Positions 51,356 to 60,446 of a stretch of DNA of 64,000 nucleotides are shown here, piece after piece. Positions within the stretch are counted from its first letter, which is position 1, and each line of letters opens with the position of its first letter. The stretch is taken from positions 349,599 through 413,598 of the forward strand of contig MNTT01000016.1 in NCBI GenBank assembly GCA_001917135.1, given 5' to 3'. The stretch is from Acetobacter sp. 46_36. GTDB lineage: Bacteria > Pseudomonadota > Alphaproteobacteria > RF32 > CAG-239. A program made the position numbers and the translations under genes. Under the pieces are notes generated by a model, which searched no databases, had not been told where the DNA came from, and saw nothing but the letters and a program-made list of their open reading frames with translations.

Positions 51356-53671
51356 TTACGCCTTTTTTATGCATAAGACATAATACGTTCCGTCGCGGAT
51401 TTCCACACCATGGGTGTCGTGGCCAAAGCCGGGGAAATCCCTGTCAAAGGCCTGAAGTGCCTTCAAATAACCAAGTATCGGCCCGTCGGCTGCGCCGGCA
51501 TTTTCACCCGGCATCAAAAGCGGAATTCCCGGCGGATAAGGAACAACACCGGTTGCGACCGTCCGCGCTGCCATATCGTCAATGCTTACGGCTTCAACAT
51601 TGTTATGAACCAGATTTTCATAAGCTTCCACCGGCGTCATATCAGGGTGCGGCAAAACAGAGAATCCGGCGGACAGCGCTTTAGTCGTTCCGAGCTTTTT
51701 CATCGCCGTAAACATTTTGGTACAGAGGTCTTTCAGCCCCATGCCATGATACGCGTGTTCCGTTTCTCTGACCAGTTTCGGCAGAACGCGCTCCAACGGC
51801 TCGTTATTGTCATAATCGCGTTTAAACTCAAACAACGTATTAAGCAGCGTTCCCCATTTGCCATTGGTTACGCCAAGAGAAAACAGAAAAAGAATTGTAA
51901 AATCGGTCGTTTTTTCCACCACAATCCCTTTATTGTCCAGATATGCGCTGACGACAGCGGCGGGAATACCCCAATCCTCTAATTCCGCATCCGATTTGAC
52001 ACCCGGCGTTACAATCGACACCTTAATCGGATCCAGCATGCAATAACCCTGTTCTACGTTGCCGAAACCATGCCATTCTTCATCGGGATTAAGTAGCCAG
52101 CATCCGGGATCCGAGGCCAACTGTTCCTCGGACGCCTCATACAGCGGAACTTTTTTCCCGCTTTCTGCATCTTTGACAAAATCCGGCTGCCAGACATTGA
52201 AAAACCAGTCTTTTCCGGCAGCGGTAAATTCAGCATACAGCCGCGCCATCGTTTTGCGGAACGAAACCGCTTCGCGAATGGACGCATCGGTCAGTGTCTT
52301 GCCGCCCGGTCCGTCCATCATGGCAGCACTGATGTCATTGGAAGCAATAATCGGATAAAACGGCGAGGTTGACGCATGCATCATAAACGCTTCGTTAAAG
52401 CGTTGGTGGTCAATCGGGTTGCGCCCGTCACGAACGTGTATCATCGATGCCTGGGAAAAAGCTGCGAGCAGCTTATGCGTCGACTGCGTGGCAAACATAG
52501 TAGGCCCTTTGCGGTCGTCGTCTTTCGGATCGCAACACATCGCAAAACGCCCCTTGTACATCGGATTAAAACGCGCATATCCGTACCAGGCTTCGTCAAA
52601 ATGCAGCCGGTCGACACTTTTGCCCAACAACTCCTTGACCCGGTTGACATTATAACATAAGCCGTCATACGTTGAGTTGGTGATAATCGCATGCACCGGC
52701 TTGGTATCAATCCCGTCTTTAACGAGCGGATTTTCAGCAATGCTCTCTTTTACGGCTTCAGGTTCCAGGCGGTCAGGCGTAATCGGCCCGATAATGCCGT
52801 ACCGGTTGCGGGTCGGCACCATATACACCGGTATCGCGCCAGACATGGTGATAGCGTGTTCGACCGACTTATGACAATTACGGTCGCAGAGCGCAATCTG
52901 ATTGCGGGTAACGCTGGCCATCAGGATAACCCTGTTGGATGTGGACGAACCGTTGGTTACATGATATGTCCGGTCAGCACCAAATACTCTTGCGGCATAT
53001 TTTTCGCTCTCCCCTATCGGTCCGGAATGGTCTAAGAGCGAGCCCAGTTCACCAACGGATATGGACAAATCGGAACGGAATACCGGTTCCCGAAAAAAGT
53101 TGAAAAAAGCCCGGCCGGCCGGAGAACGGAGAAAACCAGTTCCTCCGGTATGCCCCGGCGTATGCCACGAATATTCGTGCACTTTGGAAAACTTTGCCAG
53201 CGCCTTAAACATCGGCGGCAGAATAAACTGCCGGTAACGTTCCACCGCTGCCAATACCCGCCCGGCTATAAAATCCGATGTATCTTCCAGTATCCAAATA
53301 AAGTCGCTGACATTCTCGAGAATTTCCGTGGACACTTTTGAGGCGGCAGTACGGCCGGCAAGCAGAAATACCGGCACATCACGGTTATGTTCGCGCAAAA
53401 CGTGCAGTAAATCGACGATTTTCAGATAATCTTTGTCATCCTGATTGTTCAGTTTGAGCAAAATACATTGAACCGTCGGGTCTGATACCAATACTGCCTT
53501 GGCATCTTCTTCGCTTTCAGACACGATAACGCTTACATCTTGTGCCTCCAGCCCGCATTTCAGCCCGCGTACGGCTCTGGCTGCTGCCGTATTGTCGTTG
53601 ATACCGTTATACACAAGCAGTATTTTTATGCCCAGAGGGCTATTTTCCTGATTTTTCATACATTCTTTCAT
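51356..53671 (-). CDS. adiA: acid-inducible arginine decarboxylase
   Basis: This 771-residue PLP enzyme has the wing domain, the core with the lysine that binds PLP in ATQSTHKLLAAFSQAS, the DEAWYGYARFNP strand, and the C-terminal PYPPGIPLLMPGEN. It follows AdiA more closely than lysine decarboxylase over the full length, and the partner gene upstream is AdiC-like. It turns arginine into agmatine while consuming a proton, protecting against acid. AAGGAGACAGTGTAG precedes the start. Confidence 0.88.
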   Translation of the reverse strand: MKECMKNQENSPLGIKILLVYNGINDNTAAARAVRGLKCGLEAQDVSVIVSESEEDAKAVLVSDPTVQCILLKLNNQDDKDYLKIVDLLHVLREHNRDVPVFLLAGRTAASKVSTEILENVSDFIWILEDTSDFIAGRVLAAVERYRQFILPPMFKALAKFSKVHEYSWHTPGHTGGTGFLRSPAGRAFFNFFREPVFRSDLSISVGELGSLLDHSGPIGESEKYAARVFGADRTYHVTNGSSTSNRVILMASVTRNQIALCDRNCHKSVEHAITMSGAIPVYMVPTRNRYGIIGPITPDRLEPEAVKESIAENPLVKDGIDTKPVHAIITNSTYDGLCYNVNRVKELLGKSVDRLHFDEAWYGYARFNPMYKGRFAMCCDPKDDDRKGPTMFATQSTHKLLAAFSQASMIHVRDGRNPIDHQRFNEAFMMHASTSPFYPIIASNDISAAMMDGPGGKTLTDASIREAVSFRKTMARLYAEFTAAGKDWFFNVWQPDFVKDAESGKKVPLYEASEEQLASDPGCWLLNPDEEWHGFGNVEQGYCMLDPIKVSIVTPGVKSDAELEDWGIPAAVVSAYLDNKGIVVEKTTDFTILFLFSLGVTNGKWGTLLNTLFEFKRDYDNNEPLERVLPKLVRETEHAYHGMGLKDLCTKMFTAMKKLGTTKALSAGFSVLPHPDMTPVEAYENLVHNNVEAVSIDDMAARTVATGVVPYPPGIPLLMPGENAGAADGPILGYLKALQAFDRDFPGFGHDTHGVEIRDGTYYVLCIKKA

Positions 53672-53702
53672 CTACACTGTCTCCTTTTGATTGTGATTTG
53701 AG

Positions 53703-53815
53703 AAGAAACCGATCCAACCTATGCATCTGGGTTGTGGACCTGGAAAGAGACCGGCTCTACCTATGCACCTGGGTTGTGGACCTAGAAAGAAACCGACCCA
53801 ACCTGTGCGTCAGGC
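53703..53815. repeat. 2.7 copies of a 42-base repeat between adiC and adiA
   Basis: AAGAAACCGATCCAACCTAT (53703), AAGAGACCGGCTCTACCTAT (53745) and AAGAAACCGACCCAACCTGT (53787) start at steps of exactly 42 bases. The units share TGCAxCTGGGTTGTGGACCT. Confidence 0.8.
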
Positions 53816-53826
53816 CATTTGGCATT

Positions 53827-55317
53827 TCAATCCGCCGGTGCCTGCACCGATACTGACGGAGAATCCGGTTCGTTAATGTATTCGTTGAGTTTTTGAGAAC
53901 TGTAGTCGCCAACCGAAACCCAGAACATGGCAATAAGTGCCAGAATGGTTATGGCCAGCGTCATATAGCGAACCCAACGCGGCACGCAGCAGCCGCCCGG
54001 CTTCAAATGTTTCTCCTTAATCTCAATTTTCCGGTTAACCGACAATTCGTAAAAAATAATCGTCGAGATGACAAATATCAGCGCCCACCGCGTCTGCTCA
54101 CTGTTGGAACCTATCATGGCAGCAAGGCTGTAAACGGCAGCAATCAGTCCGACGATTGTATAAAACAGCCCTTCCCTGTCGCTCATCTTTTCACGACCGA
54201 GAATTTTTATCGCCACGGAAGAATAAATATACGGCAGCAATGTCATAATAACCGCAATTGAAGCAATCTTACCGAACTGTTCGGATGCTGTCGGCGACAT
54301 GGTTGCCAAAACCTGCAGCGTCATTATTGCCGCAACAATCGCCAAGCCGGCCGAAGGAACGCCGCGGCGGTTGACCCGCGCAAAAATATTGGCGAACAAT
54401 CCGTCTTTGGCAGCGGCCTGCGCCGTTTGTCCGACCAATAACGTCCAACCTGCCAAAGATCCCAGGCACCCGATGGCCGCGCACACTGCGACGACTTTTC
54501 CTGCCACCGGCCCCAGCGCGATGCTCACGGCCTGTGAAAACGGCGCTGACGATACTATCAATTCCTTATTGGGAATAATCCCCATAATTGCCGAAGAACT
54601 CAGAACATAACACACGGCGGCAAGCAGAACCCCTACAACCGTCGCTATCGGAACATTGCGGGTTGGATTTTTGACGACAGCGGTGGATACCGAAGCGCTT
54701 TCTACACCGATAAATGCCCAGAGCGTGAAATTCAACGTCATACCGATAGCGGAAAGGCTGCTCTCGCCGGATACATTCCATCCCTGCATATATGTTTCCG
54801 GATTAAACCAAAACCACCCCAGCAAGGCAACGCCGATTATCGGAAATAAAGCGATGGTCGTCGTAACACCCTGCATCCTGCCGACAATTTTCGGCCCGAG
54901 GATATTGGCATAAGTAAAAAACCAAATAACCGCAATCTGTGCCAGAGCCATCACCAGCGGATCCCGCAATGCCGGAAAAAACGGCGTCAAATATCCCAGC
55001 CCGGCAACTGCCAGCCCTACATTGCCGATAACATTGGCCAGCCAATAAACAAGGTTTGTCTGGTACCCCATATAGTCGCCAAACGCCTTACGGGCATAAG
55101 CATACGGCCCTCCGGCTGCCGTACTGATCTCTGTCAGTTTGGCAAAAACCAGCCCAAGGGCTATCGCCCCGACAACGGTAACCAGCCACCCGATGATAGC
55201 AATGCTGCCAATTCCCGCAAGGTTTGCCGGAAGCATAAAGACACCCGACCCCATCATATTGCCGGCAACCATCAATATGGCCGGAACCAGGCCTATTTTA
55301 TTATTTTCACTGACCAT
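53827..55317 (-). CDS. adiC: arginine:agmatine antiporter
   Basis: This 496-residue APC-family carrier has about twelve membrane segments. It closely follows AdiC: GNMMGSGVFMLPANLA in segment 1 (substrate-binding GSG), AGGPYAYARKAFG, LWAFIGVESASV in segment 6, and CLGSLAGWTLLVGQTAQAAA. It exchanges external arginine for agmatine in acid resistance. GGGGGAGAAGCAG precedes the ATG. The last about 60 residues (PGGCCVPRW and beyond) are longer than in enterobacterial AdiC and add one hydrophobic segment. Confidence 0.9.
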   Translation of the reverse strand: MVSENNKIGLVPAILMVAGNMMGSGVFMLPANLAGIGSIAIIGWLVTVVGAIALGLVFAKLTEISTAAGGPYAYARKAFGDYMGYQTNLVYWLANVIGNVGLAVAGLGYLTPFFPALRDPLVMALAQIAVIWFFTYANILGPKIVGRMQGVTTTIALFPIIGVALLGWFWFNPETYMQGWNVSGESSLSAIGMTLNFTLWAFIGVESASVSTAVVKNPTRNVPIATVVGVLLAAVCYVLSSSAIMGIIPNKELIVSSAPFSQAVSIALGPVAGKVVAVCAAIGCLGSLAGWTLLVGQTAQAAAKDGLFANIFARVNRRGVPSAGLAIVAAIMTLQVLATMSPTASEQFGKIASIAVIMTLLPYIYSSVAIKILGREKMSDREGLFYTIVGLIAAVYSLAAMIGSNSEQTRWALIFVISTIIFYELSVNRKIEIKEKHLKPGGCCVPRWVRYMTLAITILALIAMFWVSVGDYSSQKLNEYINEPDSPSVSVQAPAD

Positions 55318-55550
55318 CTGCTTCTCCCCCTTTTGATTTTTACGGCTTTATCTAATACGGCTTTTAAATAATTGTTTCCTTAAAAGTTGCAATTGCCTGA
55401 AATGTCTTTTTTTTCTGGCTAAAAGTTTTACCCCGACATTTTTTCCAAGCTTTAAGATATTTTTCCTGTTTTCTCGCCACAAGTATTATTTGAAAAAGCC
55501 GGTTACGACGCTTATTTTTTCCGTGCAACAATTATTTAGGAGATAATCTG
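55318..55550. other. divergent promoter region of adiC and the repeat protein
   Basis: About 230 bases with no ORF. The adiC gene and the 11-mer repeat protein diverge from here. An AGGAG stands before each start. Confidence 0.4.
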
Positions 55551-56168
55551 ATGAAACCTACGCGGAAATATATTTCCTCTTTTGCATTGGCTGCCTCCGT
55601 CTGTCTAGCGGGAACAGAACTCAATGCGAAAACGGCGGACGATTCAGCCGCTTTGCTTTCGGCTCATCAAAATACTACCACCATTAATCATACGTTTATA
55701 CAGCAAGGAGAATTTAAAATGTCAGAAAATACAACCAACGATACCGACAGCCTCTGGGAAAAGACCAAAGAGGCCAGTGCCAACGCCTGGGAAGCGACCA
55801 AAGAAACGACCAGCAAAGCTTGGGAAGCTACAAAAGAAGGAACAGCAAAGGCCTGGGACAAGACCAAGGAAGTCAGCGGCAACGCTTGGGATGCCACTAA
55901 AGAAGGAACGGCCAAAGCCGGCGATGCCATAGCGGAGAAGTCCGGCGATGCCTGGGATGCCACAAAGGAAGGCTCTGAAAAAGCCTGGGACAAGACTAAA
56001 GAAGTCAGCGGCAACGCTTGGGAGAAAACAAAAGAAGGCGCAGCAAAAGCCAAGGAGGCCGTTACAGAAAACTCTCATGATGCAAATGTTACGAATACGG
56101 AGCATCCTTCTTACCGGCATAATCCCGGACAACCGGCAGGACATCAGGAAAACCGTCCTCATTACTAA
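55551..56168 (+). CDS. 11-residue-repeat amphipathic protein (LEA-like)
   Basis: This 205-residue protein has a signal peptide (MKPTRKYISSFALAASVCLAGTELNAK) followed by a short linker and about ten imperfect 11-residue repeats of the type AWEATKEGTAK, a layout like LEA group 3 and apolipoprotein helices. These form amphipathic helices on membranes or when drying. The end is His/Pro/Asn-rich. A second in-frame ATG at 55719 (MSENTTND) has its own strong SD (AAGGAGAATTTAAA), so a cytosolic form without the signal is possible. It may be a stress-protection protein. Confidence 0.75.
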   Translation: MKPTRKYISSFALAASVCLAGTELNAKTADDSAALLSAHQNTTTINHTFIQQGEFKMSENTTNDTDSLWEKTKEASANAWEATKETTSKAWEATKEGTAKAWDKTKEVSGNAWDATKEGTAKAGDAIAEKSGDAWDATKEGSEKAWDKTKEVSGNAWEKTKEGAAKAKEAVTENSHDANVTNTEHPSYRHNPGQPAGHQENRPHY

Positions 56169-56324
56169 TAGTTCGGGCGCTCGTGAATTACCGGTTACAA
56201 AAACATTTACAGCAAAAAATGAAATATTTAATTTTGCGATGATTGAAGAAAGCGGACGTTGGTATTAAGATATCATTTTTATCGGATTAATCTTTTATTC
56301 TGACGGCCGCTTTTCCTGTTTCAA

Positions 56325-56358
56325 AAAGCCGCTGTTATCTTTTGACGACAGCGGCTTT
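56325..56358 (-). terminator. terminator hairpin
   Basis: AAAGCCGCTGT/ACAGCGGCTTT stem with a 12-base loop. On the minus strand it is followed by five T, fitting the end of the small lipoprotein gene at 56397. On the plus strand it may also end the repeat-protein transcript. Confidence 0.65.
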
Positions 56359-56396
56359 CGAAAAGGCCTCCACCGCATCTGTGGGAAGAAAATGCC

Positions 56397-56588
56397 TTAC
56401 CTTACTTTAATCGCCGTTGTCGTACAGTTATCGTTCGATACCGTTCCCATAAACGCGTTCATATGTACCTGACATTTCTCAATGACCAAACCGTTATTGC
56501 CGTCGGCAGAAATATTGGTTACAAACGGACCGGCGTTTGTGCATGCTCCCAAAAGAGCAACAAAAGCTATTGCTACAATTTTTTTCAT
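56397..56588 (-). CDS. very small lipoprotein
   Basis: This 63-residue protein has a lipoprotein signal (MKKIVAIAFVALLGAC) and a 48-residue mature part (TNISADGNNGLVIEKCQV...). The pattern is common in small proteobacterial lipoproteins of unknown function. Promoter region and terminator are its own. Confidence 0.75.
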   Translation of the reverse strand: MKKIVAIAFVALLGACTNAGPFVTNISADGNNGLVIEKCQVHMNAFMGTVSNDNCTTTAIKVR

Positions 56589-56799
56589 TTTTCACCTATA
56601 GATAATTTAGTTACATAAAGGATTATATATTCACTTATTTTCAAATACAATTTTTTTTATAAGTTTTACGCAGCCGGTCAGTTTCACAGAAAACACGCCC
56701 CTAATTTTTGAAAAATAAAAACAATAATTTATCTTGTCGCGGTTAAGAAGACAATCCCCCTACGAAACTTAAAAACAGAACAGTCAGCAGTGCGATAGC

Positions 56800-57174
56800 T
56801 TAATTTCCCGAAACGGCTTTTTCCAATTCGCGTTTTTGTTCGGCAAGCTTGTTTTGCTTTTTGACAATCTTATGCTCTTTGCCGGAAGCTTTGGCCTCCG
56901 CCAGCTCTGCTTCCGCTTTTCTTACATCGTTTTCCTTATCTTTTATTTTGTTCTGATGCTTTTGCAACAATTCTTCGTCAGTGCAATTCTTTTCCAGTTT
57001 GGACAACGCCTTTTTCAATCCATGAACTTTCATGGTCCGCCCGTAATTTTCGGCTATGGCTATTCGGCTTTCGATTTCTGCCTTTTTCTGCGCACAGGTT
57101 TTATTTCCCGCGCATACATTTGCGGCCATCAGGCAAAAACAGGCGGCATATATATATTTTGCTTTTATCATCAC
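56800..57174 (-). CDS. DUF1090-family periplasmic protein (YqjC-like)
   Basis: This 124-residue protein has a signal peptide (MMIKAKYIYAACFCLMAANVCAG) and a helical, charged mature part with CAQKKAEIESRI, the paired cysteines of DUF1090 and a C-terminal coiled coil rich in KEN and EAELAEAK. YqjC is linked to acid tolerance in Escherichia coli, so its presence near adiAC fits. AAAGGAGGATGTG precedes the ATG. Confidence 0.82.
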   Translation of the reverse strand: MMIKAKYIYAACFCLMAANVCAGNKTCAQKKAEIESRIAIAENYGRTMKVHGLKKALSKLEKNCTDEELLQKHQNKIKDKENDVRKAEAELAEAKASGKEHKIVKKQNKLAEQKRELEKAVSGN

Positions 57175-57269
57175 ATCCTCCTTTGGGGTTTGTTTTAACT
57201 TAACCGCCCTGAAAGAATATGCAAGAGCAAACTCAAATATTTCCGACGTTTCCTTGCAAGGAGCTCTTT

Positions 57270-57371
57270 ATGCATTATATTGAAGGCGAAACACAGAACG
57301 CGGCCGCGCATACACAACGACCGGAGATAAAATCTGCCGCCGATACTGCCGGCCTTATAAAAAATATCTGA
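57270..57371 (+). CDS. 33-residue small ORF before the MscS-family gene
   Basis: The ORF MHYIEGETQNAAAHTQRPEI... begins nine bases after a strong AAGGAG and ends 34 bases before the channel gene. No domain is recognised. The strong ribosome-binding site is the main support. It may be a leader or a real small protein. Confidence 0.45.
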   Translation: MHYIEGETQNAAAHTQRPEIKSAADTAGLIKNI

Positions 57372-57405
57372 ACCGCCTAACGTAAAAATTAAACACGAGG
57401 TTTAC

Positions 57406-59784
57406 ATGCCTGCAGCAAAAAAACTGTTTACAACCATTGCCGTACTTCTGTTTCTGACCGGAGCTGCCGGCTTTGCCGCCGAGCCGGAAAAAGACACAGC
57501 CGAAATCCAGCTTAATTTTTCCGACATCAATAAGACACTGGACGGCATTACAAAAAAAATAAACGGGGGTTCCGTCTCCCGCGAAGAGAGCGACGACTAT
57601 ATTGCGACGCTCAATTCCCTGCAAAACCAAATTCTTAACGAACAAAAACAGGATACGGCCACACTGCAGAGCATGACGCAAAAAATCAGCGCGCTTAACG
57701 GATTGGCCGACGAAAACGGCAAAGACGTACCGGAAGTTGCCAAAGAAAGAAAAACGCTTGAAGACAGCGCGGCTAAATATAAATCCCTGCTGGCACAGGA
57801 AGCGCTGGCTCTTGCTAAAATCGACGAAATCAACGCCCTTATCTTCAAAGCGCGCAACAAAGAACTGCTGACCAGCGTTCTGGCCAAACAAAGCTCTATT
57901 TTTCAACCCGAACAATTTTGGCAGTCACTGCTCAGCTTCGGCAGCTTTTTAAAAGAAATTCTGGTTTCGCCATTCAACTGGTACCGCCAGCTTAAACCCG
58001 AACAACAGCAAAACGCGGCCAAGAGCCTTATTATCCTCACCCTGATGCTGGGCGCGGCATTAATTTTGGCAGTCGTCATCAGAGGATACATCAAAAAGCA
58101 TTACGGTTACAATTTGGAGATATGCACTCCGACCTATATCCAACGCCTGAAAGCAGCGGCATGGATTTTCGTGGCGCTGGGCGCTATTCCGGCGGCAATT
58201 ATCGCGGCACTGTGGGTTTGGATTAACGGGTTTGACCTGATGAAAGGAAGCGAATTTGCCGCACTTTTGCGCAATGCCGCAATATACCTGCTTTATTTTC
58301 TGATTCTGCGCGCAGCAATCCTGGCTGCGTTTGCCCCCAATAATCCCGACTGGCGGATTTTTAACATTGAAGCGCGAAAAGTACGCAGAGCTTCCAATGC
58401 CCTGATTACGGCAGCGGCGGCGATTGCGGCGGTTTCCTTTTTTCAGAAGCTGGCGACGGAAATGTCGCACGAACCGGAAATCGTCTATTCCATGCAGATT
58501 TTCGCCAACGGCATAAAAGCATTTGCCGTCATCTGGGCGGCGCTGCGCGTCATGTACGATGTTAAGGATTTATCGGACGAAGACGTTAAAAGCGGCAATA
58601 TCCAAAAACTTTCGGCTTCGGCACAAACCGCTCTGCTGATTACGTTTTTTATGATTGGCAGTTTTACATTCTCCCTGTTCGGCTACATCAGCCTGTCCGA
58701 ATACCTTATCAACCGTTTTATCGTATCTGTTGCCGTCATCTGTATTTTATATATTCTCCATAATCTGCTCAAAATGTTTTACCATCTGATTGTGCGGCGG
58801 CGGTTTTGGATTACGACTTTTCGCATCAGTCCCCGGACGCTGGTCAAAAGCGAAGTATGGTTCGGCATTATCCTGACGCCAGTATTGTATCTGTTCGGGG
58901 CCTTGGTGCTGCTGGCGGTATGGGGCGTATCGGTCGATATTCTGGTGGCGCGGACCAAAGGTTTCCTTACCGGTTTCAACATCGGCGAAGTTCATGTATC
59001 CATTACGTCAATTATTCTCGGGCTGGTCAGTTTCTGGGTGGCAATGCTGTTGGTCAAAATGCTGAAGAGCAGCTTGCAGGACGGCAGCTTAAGCCGGCTG
59101 GACTTTGACGAGGGGATGAAAAGTTCCATTATTTCGGGAATCGGCTTTTTCGGATTTATCCTTTCCGTCATCCTCGGCATTGCCGTTGCAGGCGGAAGCT
59201 TCAAAAGCCTGGCATTGATGGCCGGAGCGCTGTCTTTCGGCGCCGGTTTAGGTCTGCAAAACGTCGTCAGCAATCTGGTTGCCGGCATTACCATTTTGTT
59301 TGAACGACCGATAAAGCTCGGCGATTTGGTCGTCATCAACGGTTATGAAGGCGTGGTCAAACAGATCAGCATGCGCTCGACGACTCTGGAAACGGGCAAC
59401 AAATCCAACGTTATCATCCCAAACTCTGCCATTATCGCCGGCAGTGTTGTTAACAAGACCTACGACAACAGAATGGCACGAGTGGACATCAATGTCGGGG
59501 TGGACTATGACAGCGATATCGATAAGGTTAAGAAAATCCTACTCCGAATCGCCGGAGAAGACGAAGAGGTTTTGAGCAATCCGGCTCCGGCGCTGTCTTT
59601 TCTCGACTTTGGCGACAGCAGTCTGAACTTCCAGCTTAACTGCTACACGGCAAACATAGCCAACAGCAGCGGCATATCTTTCCGTATACGCGAAAAGATT
59701 ATCAATGAATTCCGAAAAGAAGGGATTAATATCCCGTTTCCGCAGCGGGTGGTGCGTTCGCTGGAAGAAAGTGCCGCCGACTGA
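57406..59784 (+). CDS. large MscS-family mechanosensitive channel
   Basis: This 792-residue protein has a signal peptide, a long periplasmic helical domain (about residues 25-200), around eleven membrane segments, and the MscS pore and beta domains at the C-terminus: GAGLGLQNVVSNLVAGITILFERPIKLGDLV with the pore helix, then EGVVKQISMRSTTL and NSAIIAGSVVN. It belongs with MscK-like or YbiO-like large channels that release solutes on osmotic downshock. Exact orthology cannot be fixed. Confidence 0.88.
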   Translation: MPAAKKLFTTIAVLLFLTGAAGFAAEPEKDTAEIQLNFSDINKTLDGITKKINGGSVSREESDDYIATLNSLQNQILNEQKQDTATLQSMTQKISALNGLADENGKDVPEVAKERKTLEDSAAKYKSLLAQEALALAKIDEINALIFKARNKELLTSVLAKQSSIFQPEQFWQSLLSFGSFLKEILVSPFNWYRQLKPEQQQNAAKSLIILTLMLGAALILAVVIRGYIKKHYGYNLEICTPTYIQRLKAAAWIFVALGAIPAAIIAALWVWINGFDLMKGSEFAALLRNAAIYLLYFLILRAAILAAFAPNNPDWRIFNIEARKVRRASNALITAAAAIAAVSFFQKLATEMSHEPEIVYSMQIFANGIKAFAVIWAALRVMYDVKDLSDEDVKSGNIQKLSASAQTALLITFFMIGSFTFSLFGYISLSEYLINRFIVSVAVICILYILHNLLKMFYHLIVRRRFWITTFRISPRTLVKSEVWFGIILTPVLYLFGALVLLAVWGVSVDILVARTKGFLTGFNIGEVHVSITSIILGLVSFWVAMLLVKMLKSSLQDGSLSRLDFDEGMKSSIISGIGFFGFILSVILGIAVAGGSFKSLALMAGALSFGAGLGLQNVVSNLVAGITILFERPIKLGDLVVINGYEGVVKQISMRSTTLETGNKSNVIIPNSAIIAGSVVNKTYDNRMARVDINVGVDYDSDIDKVKKILLRIAGEDEEVLSNPAPALSFLDFGDSSLNFQLNCYTANIANSSGISFRIREKIINEFRKEGINIPFPQRVVRSLEESAAD

Positions 59785-59885
59785 CCGAAGAAACGGCCTC
59801 TGACTGACCGAAGAAACGGCCTCTGACTGACCGAAAAAACTATCTCGGACTGACAAAGAGGCTATCTCTGACTGCCCTAAAACGT
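59781..59885. repeat. four-plus copies of a 23-base repeat at the channel stop codon
   Basis: CTGACCGAAGAAACGGCCTC units start at 59781, 59804, 59827 and 59850 (exact 23-base steps), with a partial fifth. The TGA stop of the channel gene is the first unit's TGA, so unit loss or gain leaves the protein end unchanged. Confidence 0.85.
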
Positions 59886-60067
59886 TCCATGATATCTCCC
59901 CTTGCATTTTATCTCACATTAACCTATTGAAATATATATTTTTTATTTAAAAGCAAAAAAAATAAAAAAATTATTTTGCCTTAAGCGTTTCTTAAGATTA
60001 GAATGCAGAATAAAAGATGTTCTGATAAACAACCTTTATTTAACAACTTTTATTTAGGAGAAAAACG

Positions 60068-60427
60068 ATGAATAAGATTTTAGCTGTTTCCGCGATGGTT
60101 TTGACTTTTGCCGTGGCTTCGCAGGCCAATGCACAGGGATTTGGCGGCGGTTTTCAGGGACCGACAATTTCTTCCTCGACGGTTGCCGAAGCGCTGAAGA
60201 TGAATGACGACACGCCGGTTGTTCTGGTAGGAAAGATTGAGAAAAACCTCGGTAACGAAAAATATCAGTTCAGCGACAAAACCGGTTCCATCGTCGTCGA
60301 AATTGATGATGAAGATTGGAGAGGACAGGTTGTCAAACCGGAAAATACGGTTGAAATCCGCGGTGAAATCGACAAAGAGCTGCTGGGAACGCCGGAAGTC
60401 GATGTTGACGTTATCATTTTGAAATAA
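60068..60427 (+). CDS. ygiW: YgiW/YdeI-family (BOF) periplasmic protein
   Basis: This 119-residue protein has a signal peptide (MNKILAVSAMVLTFAVASQANA) and an OB-fold of the bacterial YgiW/YdeI type (VVLVGKIEKNLGNEKYQFSDKTGSIVVEIDDEDW, residues about 55-90). Family members help with stress tolerance, and ygiW often lies upstream of qseBC, exactly as here. AGGAGAAAAACG precedes the start. Confidence 0.85.
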   Translation: MNKILAVSAMVLTFAVASQANAQGFGGGFQGPTISSSTVAEALKMNDDTPVVLVGKIEKNLGNEKYQFSDKTGSIVVEIDDEDWRGQVVKPENTVEIRGEIDKELLGTPEVDVDVIILK

Positions 60428-60446
60428 TTAACTGAAACGGCCTGAT

